Shown here one piece after another: positions 1-9,127 of a DNA stretch of 64,000 nucleotides. Source of the stretch: Reinekea marina (GTDB lineage Bacteria > Pseudomonadota > Gammaproteobacteria > Pseudomonadales > Natronospirillaceae). The DNA lies in assembly GCF_030409715.1 (NCBI RefSeq), contig NZ_JAUFQI010000001.1:985001-1049000 (forward strand). The letters are read 5' to 3'. The stretch's first letter is position 1, and each line of letters opens with the position of its first letter. A model generated the notes under the pieces. It saw nothing but the letters and a program-made list of their open reading frames with translations. It searched no databases and was not told the DNA's origin. A program made the position numbers and the translations under genes.

Positions 1-1933
<1,933 letters not shown>

Positions 1934-2077
1934 ATAACGCCAAAAGAGTTTTGATTGTTGATCAAACATTGCGAATAAGAGTTGAACGATAGACCCGAAT
2001 ATATAAGAGAATTCCTCTAGTACCCAATTGCGTAAAGCGTGGTAGCGCATATACCACCACGAGTTACACAACCAGTT

Positions 2078-2196
2078 TGCTTGACGACCATAGAGCGTTG
2101 GAACCACCTGATCCCATACCGAACTCAGCAGTGAAACGACGTATCGCCGATGGTAGTGTGGGGTTTCCCCATGTGAGAGTAGGTCATCGTCAAGCG
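2078..2196 (+). rRNA. rrf: 5S ribosomal RNA
   Basis: The block aligns along its whole length with E. coli 5S rRNA. It contains the diagnostic ccgaactcagcagtgaaac (loop B/helix III) and cgatggtagtgtggggt segments. The two ends (tgcttgacga at the start, tcgtcaagc at the end) pair to form helix I. It lies about 145 nt after the 23S 3' end, the usual operon position, and no tRNA is seen in the 23S-5S spacer. End positions are good to within one or two bases. Confidence 0.97.
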
Positions 2197-2208
2197 CCAA
2201 ATAAGAAA

Positions 2209-2239
2209 AGCCCGTTAGGTAAACCCTAACGGGCTTTTT
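2209..2239 (+). terminator. rho-independent terminator of the rRNA operon
   Basis: An 11-bp perfect GC-rich stem (agcccgttagg / cctaacgggct) with a 5-nt loop is followed by five T residues, 13 nt after the 5S gene. It ends the rrn transcript. Confidence 0.95.
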
Positions 2240-2368
2240 GCTGTGCGGAAGAAAAGTTTAGGGCTGCGAGCTGCGAGCTGCGGGTCAGGTCAACAGATGG
2301 TGTTCATTGGCATGCTGCACCGCGGTGGCTGAATGGCTGCCCTCGGTCGCGGTGAATACGTCCTTGTA

Positions 2369-2401
2369 CGCTTAAGTTCGCCATCCATGGCTCACATACC
2401 C
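2369..2401 (+). repeat. left arm of a 33-bp imperfect inverted repeat
   Basis: Its reverse complement matches 2660-2692 at 30 of 33 positions. The core (ccatccatggctcaca) holds the palindrome ccatgg. The two arms enclose about 258 bp without a gene. Nothing shows whether this is one side of a small mobile element or a pair of dispersed REP-like units. Confidence 0.75.
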
Positions 2402-2659
2402 GAGGTCAACCACACAGCAACCACGGCTTGGGTCAGCTGAGAAACTGAGTATATGCACCAAATAACTTGTAGGAATCTTCGGAGCGTAGCGGAGAGATGA
2501 TTTTTTTAAGCTGCAAGTTTATAGCTGCAAGCTTCAAGCGAGACAAACACATTGCATCACCTTAAAACATCGCGTCTCCGCAGGCTTCGATCGCTCCTAC
2601 GCAACATTGGATATGAAAGTGGCAACCTATTAAGCATTGAGGGTGTGGGTGGGTTGAGT

Positions 2660-2692
2660 GGGTATCTGAGCCATGGATGGCGAAGCTAAGCG
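2660..2692 (-). repeat. right arm of a 33-bp imperfect inverted repeat
   Basis: Partner of 2369-2401, with three mismatches over 33 bp. It ends about 8-16 bp before the left end of the IS1111-group element, so the element may have inserted next to or into this repeat unit. Confidence 0.75.
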
Positions 2693-2707
2693 GCGCATGG
2701 ATAATGG

Positions 2708-2721
2708 TATGGACCCACCCC
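2708..2721 (+). repeat. left subterminal inverted repeat of the IS
   Basis: tatggacccacccc is the exact reverse complement of 4089-4102. The repeat stops cleanly on both sides, and the flanking bases do not pair. Confidence 0.9.
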
Positions 2722-2797
2722 ACTTCCCTATCGGCCTCATAATGGGCCAAAATGGAAGTTGAACACAAACCATTTAACAGAAGCGGAGTGGGTCGAT

Positions 2798-3814
2798 ATG
2801 AAGATTACAACGATTGGGTTAGATATTGCAAAGTCTGTTTTTCATCTGTTTGCTACCAACCGGATGGGCAAGCTGGTTAAGAAAAAGCAGCTGCGTCGAA
2901 AAGAGGTTTTGGCTTACATGGCAAACTTAGATCCGTGTTTAATTGTGATGGAAGCCTGCGGCGGCGCCAACTACTGGGCGTGGGCGTTTATTGCGCAAGG
3001 TCATCAGGTCAAACTTATCGCGCCGCAGTACGTCAAGCCGTTTTTAAAAGGTAATAAAAACGACTACAACGATGCTGAGGCAATCGCTGAAGCCGCGCAG
3101 CGGCCAACGATGCGCTTTGTGCCTATCAAGAGTATTGAGCAACAAGATGTACAGAATTATCACTGCCGCCGTGAACGTCTTAAAAAGGCCCGTACCGGAT
3201 TGGTCAATCAGGTACGAGGGTTACTGGCGGAGTATGGGATTGTGATTAACCAAGGGATTGCCTCTGTACGCCGAACATTGCCGGAAGTATTAGAAGATGC
3301 AGAAAATGGTTTAACGGTTATGGCACGAGAGCTCTTTGCCGACTTGCTCGACGAGCTGTACGAACTGGATCAACGACTGCACATCTGCGAGCAAAGGATA
3401 AAAGCAGTGAACAAAGAGAACGAGACCTGTAAACGCCTAGAAGGCGTGTTGGGCATCGGCGCAATAACCGCCAGTGCATTGTATGCGGCTGCAGGCGATG
3501 GCAAAAACTTTGTGAATGGTCGTCATTTTTCTGCGTGGATTGGCCTCGTACCTGGGCAACACGCCAGTGGCGGCAAGGCAGGTTTACTTGGGATCAGTAA
3601 ACGGGGTAACGGCTACTTACGCACTCTATTGATACACGGTGCTCGCGCAGTACTCATGCATTCGGCCGGCAAGATCGATCGCTTCAGTTGTTGGGCACAA
3701 GCACTGTTGGCGCGCCGCGGGCATAATAAAGCCTGTGTCGCTGTAGCTAATAAACTAGCACGTATTGCTTGGGTAGTTATGGCCCGAGAAGAGAGTTACC
3801 GCTTAGCGGTATAG
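2798..3814 (+). CDS. IS1111-group (IS110 family) transposase
   Basis: A DEDD-type serine recombinase that moves the element through a circular intermediate; IS110-family enzymes are guided by an element-encoded bridge RNA. The N-terminal RuvC-like domain opens with IGLDIAK (near residues 5-11) and carries MEACGGANYWA and KGNKNDYNDAEA, which supply acidic catalytic residues. The C-terminal Transposase_20 domain holds GVLGIGAITA and the serine-containing HASGGKAGLLGISKRGN block. The sequence between KLIAPQ and RFVP closely resembles IS4321/IS5075 proteins, which places it in the IS1111 group. I chose the ATG at 2798 (338 aa) because homologues begin immediately before IGLD; an in-frame ATG at 2759 would add 13 unconserved residues. 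No frameshift or stop, so it may be active. Confidence 0.93.
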   Translation: MKITTIGLDIAKSVFHLFATNRMGKLVKKKQLRRKEVLAYMANLDPCLIVMEACGGANYWAWAFIAQGHQVKLIAPQYVKPFLKGNKNDYNDAEAIAEAAQRPTMRFVPIKSIEQQDVQNYHCRRERLKKARTGLVNQVRGLLAEYGIVINQGIASVRRTLPEVLEDAENGLTVMARELFADLLDELYELDQRLHICEQRIKAVNKENETCKRLEGVLGIGAITASALYAAAGDGKNFVNGRHFSAWIGLVPGQHASGGKAGLLGISKRGNGYLRTLLIHGARAVLMHSAGKIDRFSCWAQALLARRGHNKACVAVANKLARIAWVVMAREESYRLAV

Positions 3815-3839
3815 AAGCAAACGCCAGCCAAAGGCTGGC
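3798..3839 (+). repeat. two hairpins at the 3' end of the transposase gene
   Basis: One stem, accgc/gcggt (3798-3810), spans the last codons and the stop codon. The other, gccagcc/ggctggc (3823-3839), has a three-base loop. Neither is followed by a T tract. They mark the start of the structured 3' non-coding region rather than an ordinary terminator. Confidence 0.6.
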
Positions 3840-4088
3840 AATATAATAAGAGAAAGTAATTACCTTTCACTTCAGTTGCAAAAGACAGATTGATCGGATG
3901 GTGAGATAGGTCAGACCGGCTCATCCGAACCCTTACACGCGCATTGGCCTTCGAGGCCGTATGGATGATGAGGGGGTTGAGCGCAGATAACCATCGGGGC
4001 CAGGAGGTCAAAAACACCTTCAGTCAAAGGCCGGATATATGAGAGCAATGATTTTCTCTCACATGATGATCAAATATGTCTTGCAAAC
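3840..4088 (+). ncRNA. candidate bridge RNA region of the IS1111-group element
   Basis: About 250 nt of non-coding sequence separate the transposase stop from the right inverted repeat. In IS1111-group elements this is where the bridge RNA is encoded, whereas in the IS110 group proper it lies upstream of the gene. Short stems are visible, for example ggcc-ttcga-ggcc near 3945-3958. I cannot fold the RNA or define its ends, so the coordinates simply mark the available non-coding stretch. Confidence 0.5.
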
Positions 4089-4102
4089 GGGGTGGGTCCA
4101 TA
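4089..4102 (-). repeat. right subterminal inverted repeat of the IS
   Basis: ggggtgggtccata is a perfect reverse complement of 2708-2721. It fixes the right side of the element to within a few bases. Confidence 0.9.
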
Positions 4103-4105
4103 TAT

Positions 4106-4521
4106 GCGCGAACAGCGACCGCTCAAGCCATCCACTCCCTCAAGGCGATCAACGCCATGGAAAAGCAACATGTCGCCGTAACTTGCAAGACATGGTAACC
4201 CTCAAGGCGACCACTGGCACCTAAGGTGTTGTTTGCCTCTCAACTTGCATAAAAAATGGCGGACCAATGAATTGGCCCGCCATTTTGTACTTCCTTGTCC
4301 CAATATCCTTATCGGAACTCCCTTTAGTTTAATCCCTTAAACATGCCATCCTTGGCGTACTGCTCCCTTACTATTCAAACATGTTGAAGCAATCTTGCTT
4401 CGGCCTGAATCGAAGGGAAATGTAAGGTAGTCGAAATGAAAAATACACAAGTTTCCGAAAAGTACCCTTATACTAGACATAGGGTAGCTTTAGATAATAC
4501 TTTATTGAAAATCTTGTGTAG
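4106..4521. other. gene-free spacer right of the IS
   Basis: I see no supported gene here. It carries one strong terminator-like hairpin (4253-4286). A 61-codon frame crosses the IS end but has neither a family resemblance nor a ribosome-binding site. The first 30 bases show a weak match to the reverse complement of 2330-2352 (see findings). The remainder looks like ordinary AT-rich spacer. Confidence 0.5.
4253..4286 (+). terminator. strong hairpin, terminator-like
   Basis: The arms aaaatggcgg and ccgccatttt enclose a second pairing (ccaat-gaa-ttgg), giving a stem of about 15 bp with a run of T at the 3' side. It could work on either strand. No gene obviously needs it, so it may be left from a gene lost or cut away on the left. 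Confidence 0.7.
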
Positions 4522-4845
4522 TTAGTCAGATCGCTTATCGAGTTGAGCTTTAAGCGCAGCAAAAGTTTCTAGTTTGATATCATCAGCCAGTTCAACAGGT
4601 TGATTGTCGGGAATTAGAGCGCTGGCGTCTAAATTCGCACTACTGGCTTCAGGTGTTGATTGATGTTTGGCTTGAAGGTGAGCGCTTAGAGCGTCTACGG
4701 CTTCTATAGATCCTTGAATGCCCTCGTCATCACCCTGCCAGTTATCGATACGAGACTCTAGTTTTTGAATCATCTCTTCGACTTGGGTATCGCTGGGTGA
4801 GGAATCCTTTAACCATTTTTCTGCACTTTGTGCGGTGGTAGACAT
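4522..4845 (-). CDS. small acidic protein of unknown function
   Basis: A 107-residue protein that I do not recognise. It is hydrophilic and acidic, has no signal peptide, membrane segment or cysteine, and its first half (VEEMIQKLESRI, then IEAVDALSAHLQAKH) looks helical. The start is the ATG at 4843-4845. The frame stays open upstream to 4998, but that part is the antisense of the alkB-like gene and is cysteine-rich, unlike the rest. The start codon overlaps the ATG of the divergent alkB-like gene within the four bases CATG, so each gene's ribosome-binding site and promoter must lie inside the other gene. Confidence 0.6.
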   Translation of the reverse strand: MSTTAQSAEKWLKDSSPSDTQVEEMIQKLESRIDNWQGDDEGIQGSIEAVDALSAHLQAKHQSTPEASSANLDASALIPDNQPVELADDIKLETFAALKAQLDKRSD

Positions 4846-5431
4846 GAGTAAACCTATAACAATTATTGATGATGGCCTTTCTAGGGTGCAAGTATACTCA
4901 GATTGGCTCAATAATGCAGACGCTTGCTTTGAAAAGTTACAGCAAGAAGTAGAATGGCAGCATCGTAAAATCATCTTATTCGGAAAAGAGCATAGCATTC
5001 CTAGACAGGAATCCTGGGTAGGAGAGCAAGGAGTGGGCTATCAATATAGTGGTCACAGATATATTGCAGCAGGTTGGCCAGAGTGTTTGGCGAATGTGCC
5101 TGCACAAATAGAAAAGGCGTTTGGCTGGAAAGCAAACAGCGCTTTATTGAATTTTTATACCGATGGTCAAAATTCAATGGGTTGGCACAGCGATGATGAA
5201 CCAGAGCTGGGGCATAACCCAACAATTATGATTTTATCTGTTGGCGAACCACGCACATTTCAAATGCGCCACAAAAAAGAAAAACAACAGAAACACGCCA
5301 TAGAGCTCGCGCATGGCTCGCTATTAATCATGTCGAAGGAGACGCAGCATCATTGGCAACACGCTATACCAAAGCGTGCGAAGATAAAGCAGCCTCGAAT
5401 AAGCTGTACGTTTAGAAAGGTGTTAGTTTAA
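4844..5431 (+). CDS. AlkB-like 2-oxoglutarate/Fe(II) dioxygenase
   Basis: Probably an oxidative demethylase that repairs alkylated bases in DNA or RNA, related to AlkB/ALKBH2-3. The 195-residue protein carries the double-stranded beta-helix signature: MGWHSDDE, giving the metal-binding HxD pair; a distal histidine in QHHWQHAIPK; and an arginine run ending PRISCTFR that would bind 2-oxoglutarate. LNFYTDGQNSMGWHSD is characteristic of the ALKBH2/3-like subgroup. I start it at the ATG at 4844; an upstream in-frame GTG (4835) would add three residues. No good Shine-Dalgarno is visible. The 3' end overlaps the stop of the convergent next gene by four bases. Substrate not determinable from sequence. 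Confidence 0.88.
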   Translation: MSKPITIIDDGLSRVQVYSDWLNNADACFEKLQQEVEWQHRKIILFGKEHSIPRQESWVGEQGVGYQYSGHRYIAAGWPECLANVPAQIEKAFGWKANSALLNFYTDGQNSMGWHSDDEPELGHNPTIMILSVGEPRTFQMRHKKEKQQKHAIELAHGSLLIMSKETQHHWQHAIPKRAKIKQPRISCTFRKVLV

Positions 5432-6030
5432 AGGCCTTCAGAGATCTCATCTGCGTCACGGTACAAAGACGACATTTTGTCAAAAATTGCGGTTTTAATG
5501 CTGTCTTTTTCGTATTCTGATCGATGCGTTAATGCACTGAGCTTAATACGGTGTAAGTGCAAGCACGGTATGTCTACATCAAACTCTCGTAGATCACCTT
5601 TAATTAGAATCGGTAAAAACGGATCGTCATCGTGGCTGGTTTTAACCATGCGCTTTAAAGCATGCCGGATGGGTAATGGAACTGGCTTAACATTAGAGTT
5701 TTTATACTTAACAATAATATAAAGTCCACTTTTTCCGATTAAACGGCCTGGCACTATAAAAAGCCCGGTATCTCTAACGGCTTCTTGGCTTATGCCATGA
5801 AAAGTATCATGAAAAGCATATGGGTTCGGTAGAACAACCATCTTTCCAGACTCTGTCGACGGAAAGTTTAGGCTGTAATTGGTGTAGATCTGCTCAACCG
5901 ATGGAGAGTAGACGCATAAACGAGACTCAAAACGAGATACAAAGCTTTTAGCCATATCGCGCTGCGTGAAGTTATCTAAACTCCAAACGAGATCGTTATT
6001 AGCTGTGTTTGTATCTAATGCAGTGCTCAT
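5428..6030 (-). CDS. conserved-looking hypothetical protein, 200 aa
   Basis: I do not recognise the family. The start codon has a good ribosome-binding site (ggagaacaac before ATG at 6030). The protein has no signal peptide or transmembrane segment. A central beta-rich stretch (LFIVPGRLIGKSGLYIIVKYKN) and a C-terminal half with HLHRIKLSALTHRSEYEKD suggest a folded cytoplasmic domain, and the overall texture recalls PilZ-type proteins. However, the RxxxR...D/NxSxxG signature of PilZ is not clear, so I do not call it. Convergent with the alkB-like gene, with a four-base overlap. Confidence 0.65.
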   Translation of the reverse strand: MSTALDTNTANNDLVWSLDNFTQRDMAKSFVSRFESRLCVYSPSVEQIYTNYSLNFPSTESGKMVVLPNPYAFHDTFHGISQEAVRDTGLFIVPGRLIGKSGLYIIVKYKNSNVKPVPLPIRHALKRMVKTSHDDDPFLPILIKGDLREFDVDIPCLHLHRIKLSALTHRSEYEKDSIKTAIFDKMSSLYRDADEISEGL

Positions 6031-6271
6031 GTTGTTCTCCAGTTGAACGCAATTTCACTATAGTCTGCTTCAGACTTTATAGCACGTTAGAATGCATCGG
6101 GTGTTCATTTTTGTGAATCAGTGCCTAATTTGACCCTAAACAGGCCAACAAATGCCAATATATTGAATTATTGGTTGTTATTTGAACGGTGAAAATAAAA
6201 ACGTCAAAAATTCACAGAAACTCGAACAGTCATAGGCTAAAATAGACTGAAATATTATTGGGAAATGATTC

Positions 6272-7138
6272 ATGTCTGAAGTGGTTAGTAACCTCATTGA
6301 ACTTTTGCAACTCGAGTCGTTAGGCAACAATCAATTTAGAGGCTTATCGCAAGATCTTGGTTACCCGAAGCTATTCGGTGGTCAGGTTATTGGACAGGCG
6401 TTGTCGGCCGCGAGCCAGACATTATCGGATAAATCTGTTCACTCATTACACGCCTATTTCTTAAGACCAGGCGATGCGCATCACCCAATCGATTACAATG
6501 TGGAAATAGTGCGAGATGGCCGTTCATTCAGCGTTCGTCGGGTAATCGCCAGCCAGTTTGATAAACCTATTTTGGCGCTCACCGCCTCTTTCCAGATCGA
6601 AGAAGATGGTTTAGACCATCAAGTTTCCATGCCAAATGTACCGGGACCTGATTTACTTGAACCCGAGTTAAAGATTTTTAGAGCGCATGCCGAAGAAATA
6701 CCAGAAAAAGTACGAGCGCAGTTTACCGCCGATCGGCCGATAGAGTATCGCATCGTGGAAGCTCAGAACCCATTCAGGCCCAAGCATGGTATTGCCAAAC
6801 GCCATATGTGGATTCGTTCCACCGCTCCGTTACCCGATGATCCTATTATCCACAAGTCGATGCTTGCCTATACGACCGATTACGGGTTTCTAGAAACGGC
6901 TCTAATGCCTCATGGTATTTCGGTGGTGAGTCCAAACTTAACGATCGCCAGCTTAGACCATGCGATTTGGTTCCACCGACCATTCCGATTGGATGATTGG
7001 TTATTGTATGTTGCCGATTCTCCAACAACAGGGCGAGCGCGAGGGTTTGTTCGGGGTCAAATCTTTGATCGAGAGGGTCACCTCGTGGCTAGTACCACGC
7101 AAGAAGGTATGTTGCGATACAATGAAGGCGATAAATAA
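6272..7138 (+). CDS. tesB: acyl-CoA thioesterase II
   Basis: Hydrolyses medium- to long-chain acyl-CoA to free fatty acid and CoA in the cytoplasm. At 288 aa it matches E. coli TesB (286 aa) and has the double hot-dog fold. The N-terminal hot dog holds LFGGQVIGQAL and HSLHAYFLRPGD. The C-terminal one holds TTDYGFLE (Asp203), ASLDHAIWFH (Ser227) and STTQEGMLR (Gln277), corresponding to the E. coli Asp/Thr/Gln catalytic set with serine in place of threonine. The next gene, ubiX, starts two bases after this stop, so the two are co-transcribed, although no functional link is known. Confidence 0.96.
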   Translation: MSEVVSNLIELLQLESLGNNQFRGLSQDLGYPKLFGGQVIGQALSAASQTLSDKSVHSLHAYFLRPGDAHHPIDYNVEIVRDGRSFSVRRVIASQFDKPILALTASFQIEEDGLDHQVSMPNVPGPDLLEPELKIFRAHAEEIPEKVRAQFTADRPIEYRIVEAQNPFRPKHGIAKRHMWIRSTAPLPDDPIIHKSMLAYTTDYGFLETALMPHGISVVSPNLTIASLDHAIWFHRPFRLDDWLLYVADSPTTGRARGFVRGQIFDREGHLVASTTQEGMLRYNEGDK

Positions 7139-7140
7139 TC

Positions 7141-7746
7141 ATGCCGTTTGAAGTTACCTTAGCCATAACGGGCGCCAGTGGTGCGCCCTACGCCAAGCGT
7201 TTGTTGCAAGTATTGCTCGATCAGCAGGCTACAGTGCACTTATTAGTTTCTAAAGCCGCGTTAATGGTAATGGCGCAAGAAGACCAAACGCCGTGGCCAT
7301 CGAATCATGAAAAAATGAAGCAGCATATTCGTGAGACGTTATCGGCAAACGGTGAATTAATTGTCTATGGTAAAGAAGACTGGTCTAGCCCCGTTGCCAG
7401 TGGTTCAGGGGCGCCGGAAACAATGATTATTTGCCCATGTTCAATGGGGACTATGGCGGCTATTGCCACAGGGCAATGCGATAACCTAATTGAACGTGGC
7501 GCGGATGTGGCTTTAAAGGAAGAAAACAAACTCATTATTGTGCCGCGAGAAAGCCCGTTCAGTGAAATACACCTAAAGAATATGTTAGCGCTGAAACAAG
7601 CGGGAGCAACCATCATTCCGGCAAGTCCGGGGTTTTATCATCAGCCGAAAACAATTGAAGACTTAATCGATTTTATCGTTGCGCGTATTTTAAAATCGGC
7701 CGGGCTGAAGCAAAGATTGCTAGCTCCTTGGGGGCGAGGCACCTAA
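7141..7746 (+). CDS. ubiX: flavin prenyltransferase UbiX
   Basis: Joins dimethylallyl phosphate to FMN to make prenylated FMN, the cofactor of the UbiD decarboxylase in ubiquinone biosynthesis. The 201-residue protein shows the flavoprotein motif [13 protein letters not shown] at residues 10-22, the [14 protein letters not shown] segment near residue 100, and the [15 protein letters not shown] block that contacts the phosphate. Length agrees with family members (about 190-210 aa). It lies directly behind tesB and converges on cca, overlapping its last codon by four bases. Confidence 0.96.
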   Translation: MPFEVTLAITGASGAPYAKRLLQVLLDQQATVHLLVSKAALMVMAQEDQTPWPSNHEKMKQHIRETLSANGELIVYGKEDWSSPVASGSGAPETMIICPCSMGTMAAIATGQCDNLIERGADVALKEENKLIIVPRESPFSEIHLKNMLALKQAGATIIPASPGFYHQPKTIEDLIDFIVARILKSAGLKQRLLAPWGRGT

Positions 7747-8966
7747 ACCGTATTTAAATAGGCTTTGACGCGACTGGCTCGTTCAAGGTCTAAGGCTTCT
7801 CCAATGGCTTTCCCTTTTAGTCCTTTATCCACAAATCGTTGTGCGGTAACTTCTGACGCCACCTGAAAACATTGTTTTAAGATCTCTTTTTGAGTGTAGG
7901 TATGTTGCTCAAACCCTGATCGGCCTCGGAAATCAGCTTCACATACCATTGAAAATTGATCGATGAGTTCGGGTTGTGAAAAACCACCGAGCGACTTAAT
8001 GAGCTTTACAATGGTAGTGGGTTTTAAGTTTTTAATATTATGGCTGTGGGTATGATATCGGGCAACGCGCTCTGCAAGAACCGTCGCTTTCGTTGGCCAC
8101 TTATAGTGTTTGGCTAATTTCTTAATCAAGTTTGCACCCGATCCTTCGTGGCCATGATGTGAAGGTAATACAGCATCTTGGGTTAACCCTTTGCCTAAGT
8201 CGTGACATAAGGTTGCAAATAAAGGTTCTAATTGCTGAGTCATTGAGCGACATATATCGAGCGCTTTTAGAGTATGAATACCGGTATCAACTTCGGGGTG
8301 CCAGCGCATGGTTTGAGGAATACCAAATAGCCTATCCAGCTCAGGGAAAATAACCTTGAGAGCGCCGCAACGTTTGAGAACGTTAAAAAATTCGCTCGGT
8401 ACTTCAGCTTGAAGCGCGCGCGACAACTCTTGCCAGACACGTTCAGCAACTAAATGCTCCAACTCACCGCTGCTGACCATGTTTTCCATAAGTAACATGG
8501 TTTCATCGGCCACTTGAAAGCCGTGGTTGTATAAACGGGCTGCAAAACGGGCGACTCGCAATACACGCAATGGATCTTCGCAAAATGCCGGAGACACATG
8601 ACGCAGCGTTTTATTTTGAATGTCAGCTAACCCACCATAAGGATCAACAAATTGGCCATCGTCTGTTTTAGCAATGGCATTAATTGTTAAATCGCGACGA
8701 AGTAAATCTTCCTCTAACGTAACGTCAGCATCAAAGGTTACAGAAAAACCCGTATAACCGTGGCCCGACTTTCGTTCGGTGCGTGCTAATGCGTATTCAT
8801 CTTTAGTTTTGGGGTGCAAAAAGACAGGGAAATCGTCGCCTACTTGAGTGAAGCCTTGTGACAATAAGTCTTCTGGCGACGCGCCCACAACAACATAGTC
8901 TTTGTCTTTAAAAGGAATGCCAAGCAATTCATCTCTGACGGCACCACCAACGAGGTAGGTTTTCAT
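7743..8966 (-). CDS. cca: CCA tRNA nucleotidyltransferase (with HD domain)
   Basis: Adds or repairs the 3' CCA of tRNAs without a template. A 407-aa class II enzyme. The head domain has [12 protein letters not shown] at residues 5-16 and the metal-binding DKDY that follows. Then come [12 protein letters not shown] and the nucleotide-recognition motif [18 protein letters not shown]-terminal HD phosphohydrolase domain is present (CHDLGKG, plus downstream histidines), as in E. coli-type enzymes that also act as 2',3'-cyclic phosphodiesterases. I chose the ATG at 8966, just before TYLVGG; the frame stays open 41 codons further upstream but that part is not conserved. Confidence 0.97.
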   Translation of the reverse strand: MKTYLVGGAVRDELLGIPFKDKDYVVVGASPEDLLSQGFTQVGDDFPVFLHPKTKDEYALARTERKSGHGYTGFSVTFDADVTLEEDLLRRDLTINAIAKTDDGQFVDPYGGLADIQNKTLRHVSPAFCEDPLRVLRVARFAARLYNHGFQVADETMLLMENMVSSGELEHLVAERVWQELSRALQAEVPSEFFNVLKRCGALKVIFPELDRLFGIPQTMRWHPEVDTGIHTLKALDICRSMTQQLEPLFATLCHDLGKGLTQDAVLPSHHGHEGSGANLIKKLAKHYKWPTKATVLAERVARYHTHSHNIKNLKPTTIVKLIKSLGGFSQPELIDQFSMVCEADFRGRSGFEQHTYTQKEILKQCFQVASEVTAQRFVDKGLKGKAIGEALDLERASRVKAYLNTV

Positions 8967-9070
8967 AATGTTAAATAATTGAAAATAGAATAATAAGTAT
9001 AGTCTACACAGGCTGGCGATGCGATGGTGTTTCGGAGATCTCCGATTTTGAATTTGTAGATCTATAGATA

Positions 9071-9100
9071 AATAAAAGCCCGACGGCAAAAAGTCGGGCT
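9071..9100 (-). terminator. rho-independent terminator of the TraF-like gene
   Basis: Read on the minus strand, agcccgac and gtcgggct form an 8-bp stem around a loop of eight bases, followed by a T-rich tract (ttttattt). It lies 28 bp after the stop codon of the TraF-like gene, between it and cca. Confidence 0.85.
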
Positions 9101-9127
9101 AATGTTATTTCGTTTAATCTGGGCGTG

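Larger units (their letters stand above)
2240..2700. other. gene-free accessory spacer with REP-like sequence
   Basis: No credible coding region is present. It holds short iterations of agctgc (2264-2282 and again 2509-2537), a pair of 33-bp imperfect inverted repeats (listed separately), and AT-rich sequence. Its patchwork texture resembles the REP/ERIC-like debris that often accumulates beside rRNA operons and insertion sequences. Confidence 0.6.
2701..4105 (+). mobile_element. IS110-family insertion sequence, IS1111 group (intact-looking)
   Basis: The element consists of one transposase gene, a long non-coding 3' region and a perfect 14-bp inverted repeat (2708-2721 and 4089-4102). The repeat lies near rather than exactly at the ends, as is typical of the IS1111 group. 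I placed the outer borders about 7 bp left and 3 bp right of the repeats by analogy with IS4321/IS5075, so each border is uncertain by roughly 10 bp. Length of about 1.4 kb fits the group. No target-site duplication is evident, which is normal for DEDD transposases. It is inserted in gene-free sequence behind an rRNA operon. Confidence 0.8.

Noticed and set aside
2240..2700. A second decayed insertion sequence between the rRNA operon and the IS
   Set aside because: Translation of all frames gave no transposase-like segment; only short repeats are visible.
4039..4224. 61-codon frame across the right end of the IS
   Set aside because: No ribosome-binding site, no recognisable motifs, and it crosses the IS border and its inverted repeat.
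4846..4998. N-terminal extension of the small minus-strand gene (first 51 codons)
   Set aside because: It is the antisense of the alkB-like coding sequence and is cysteine-rich, unlike the remainder of the protein.
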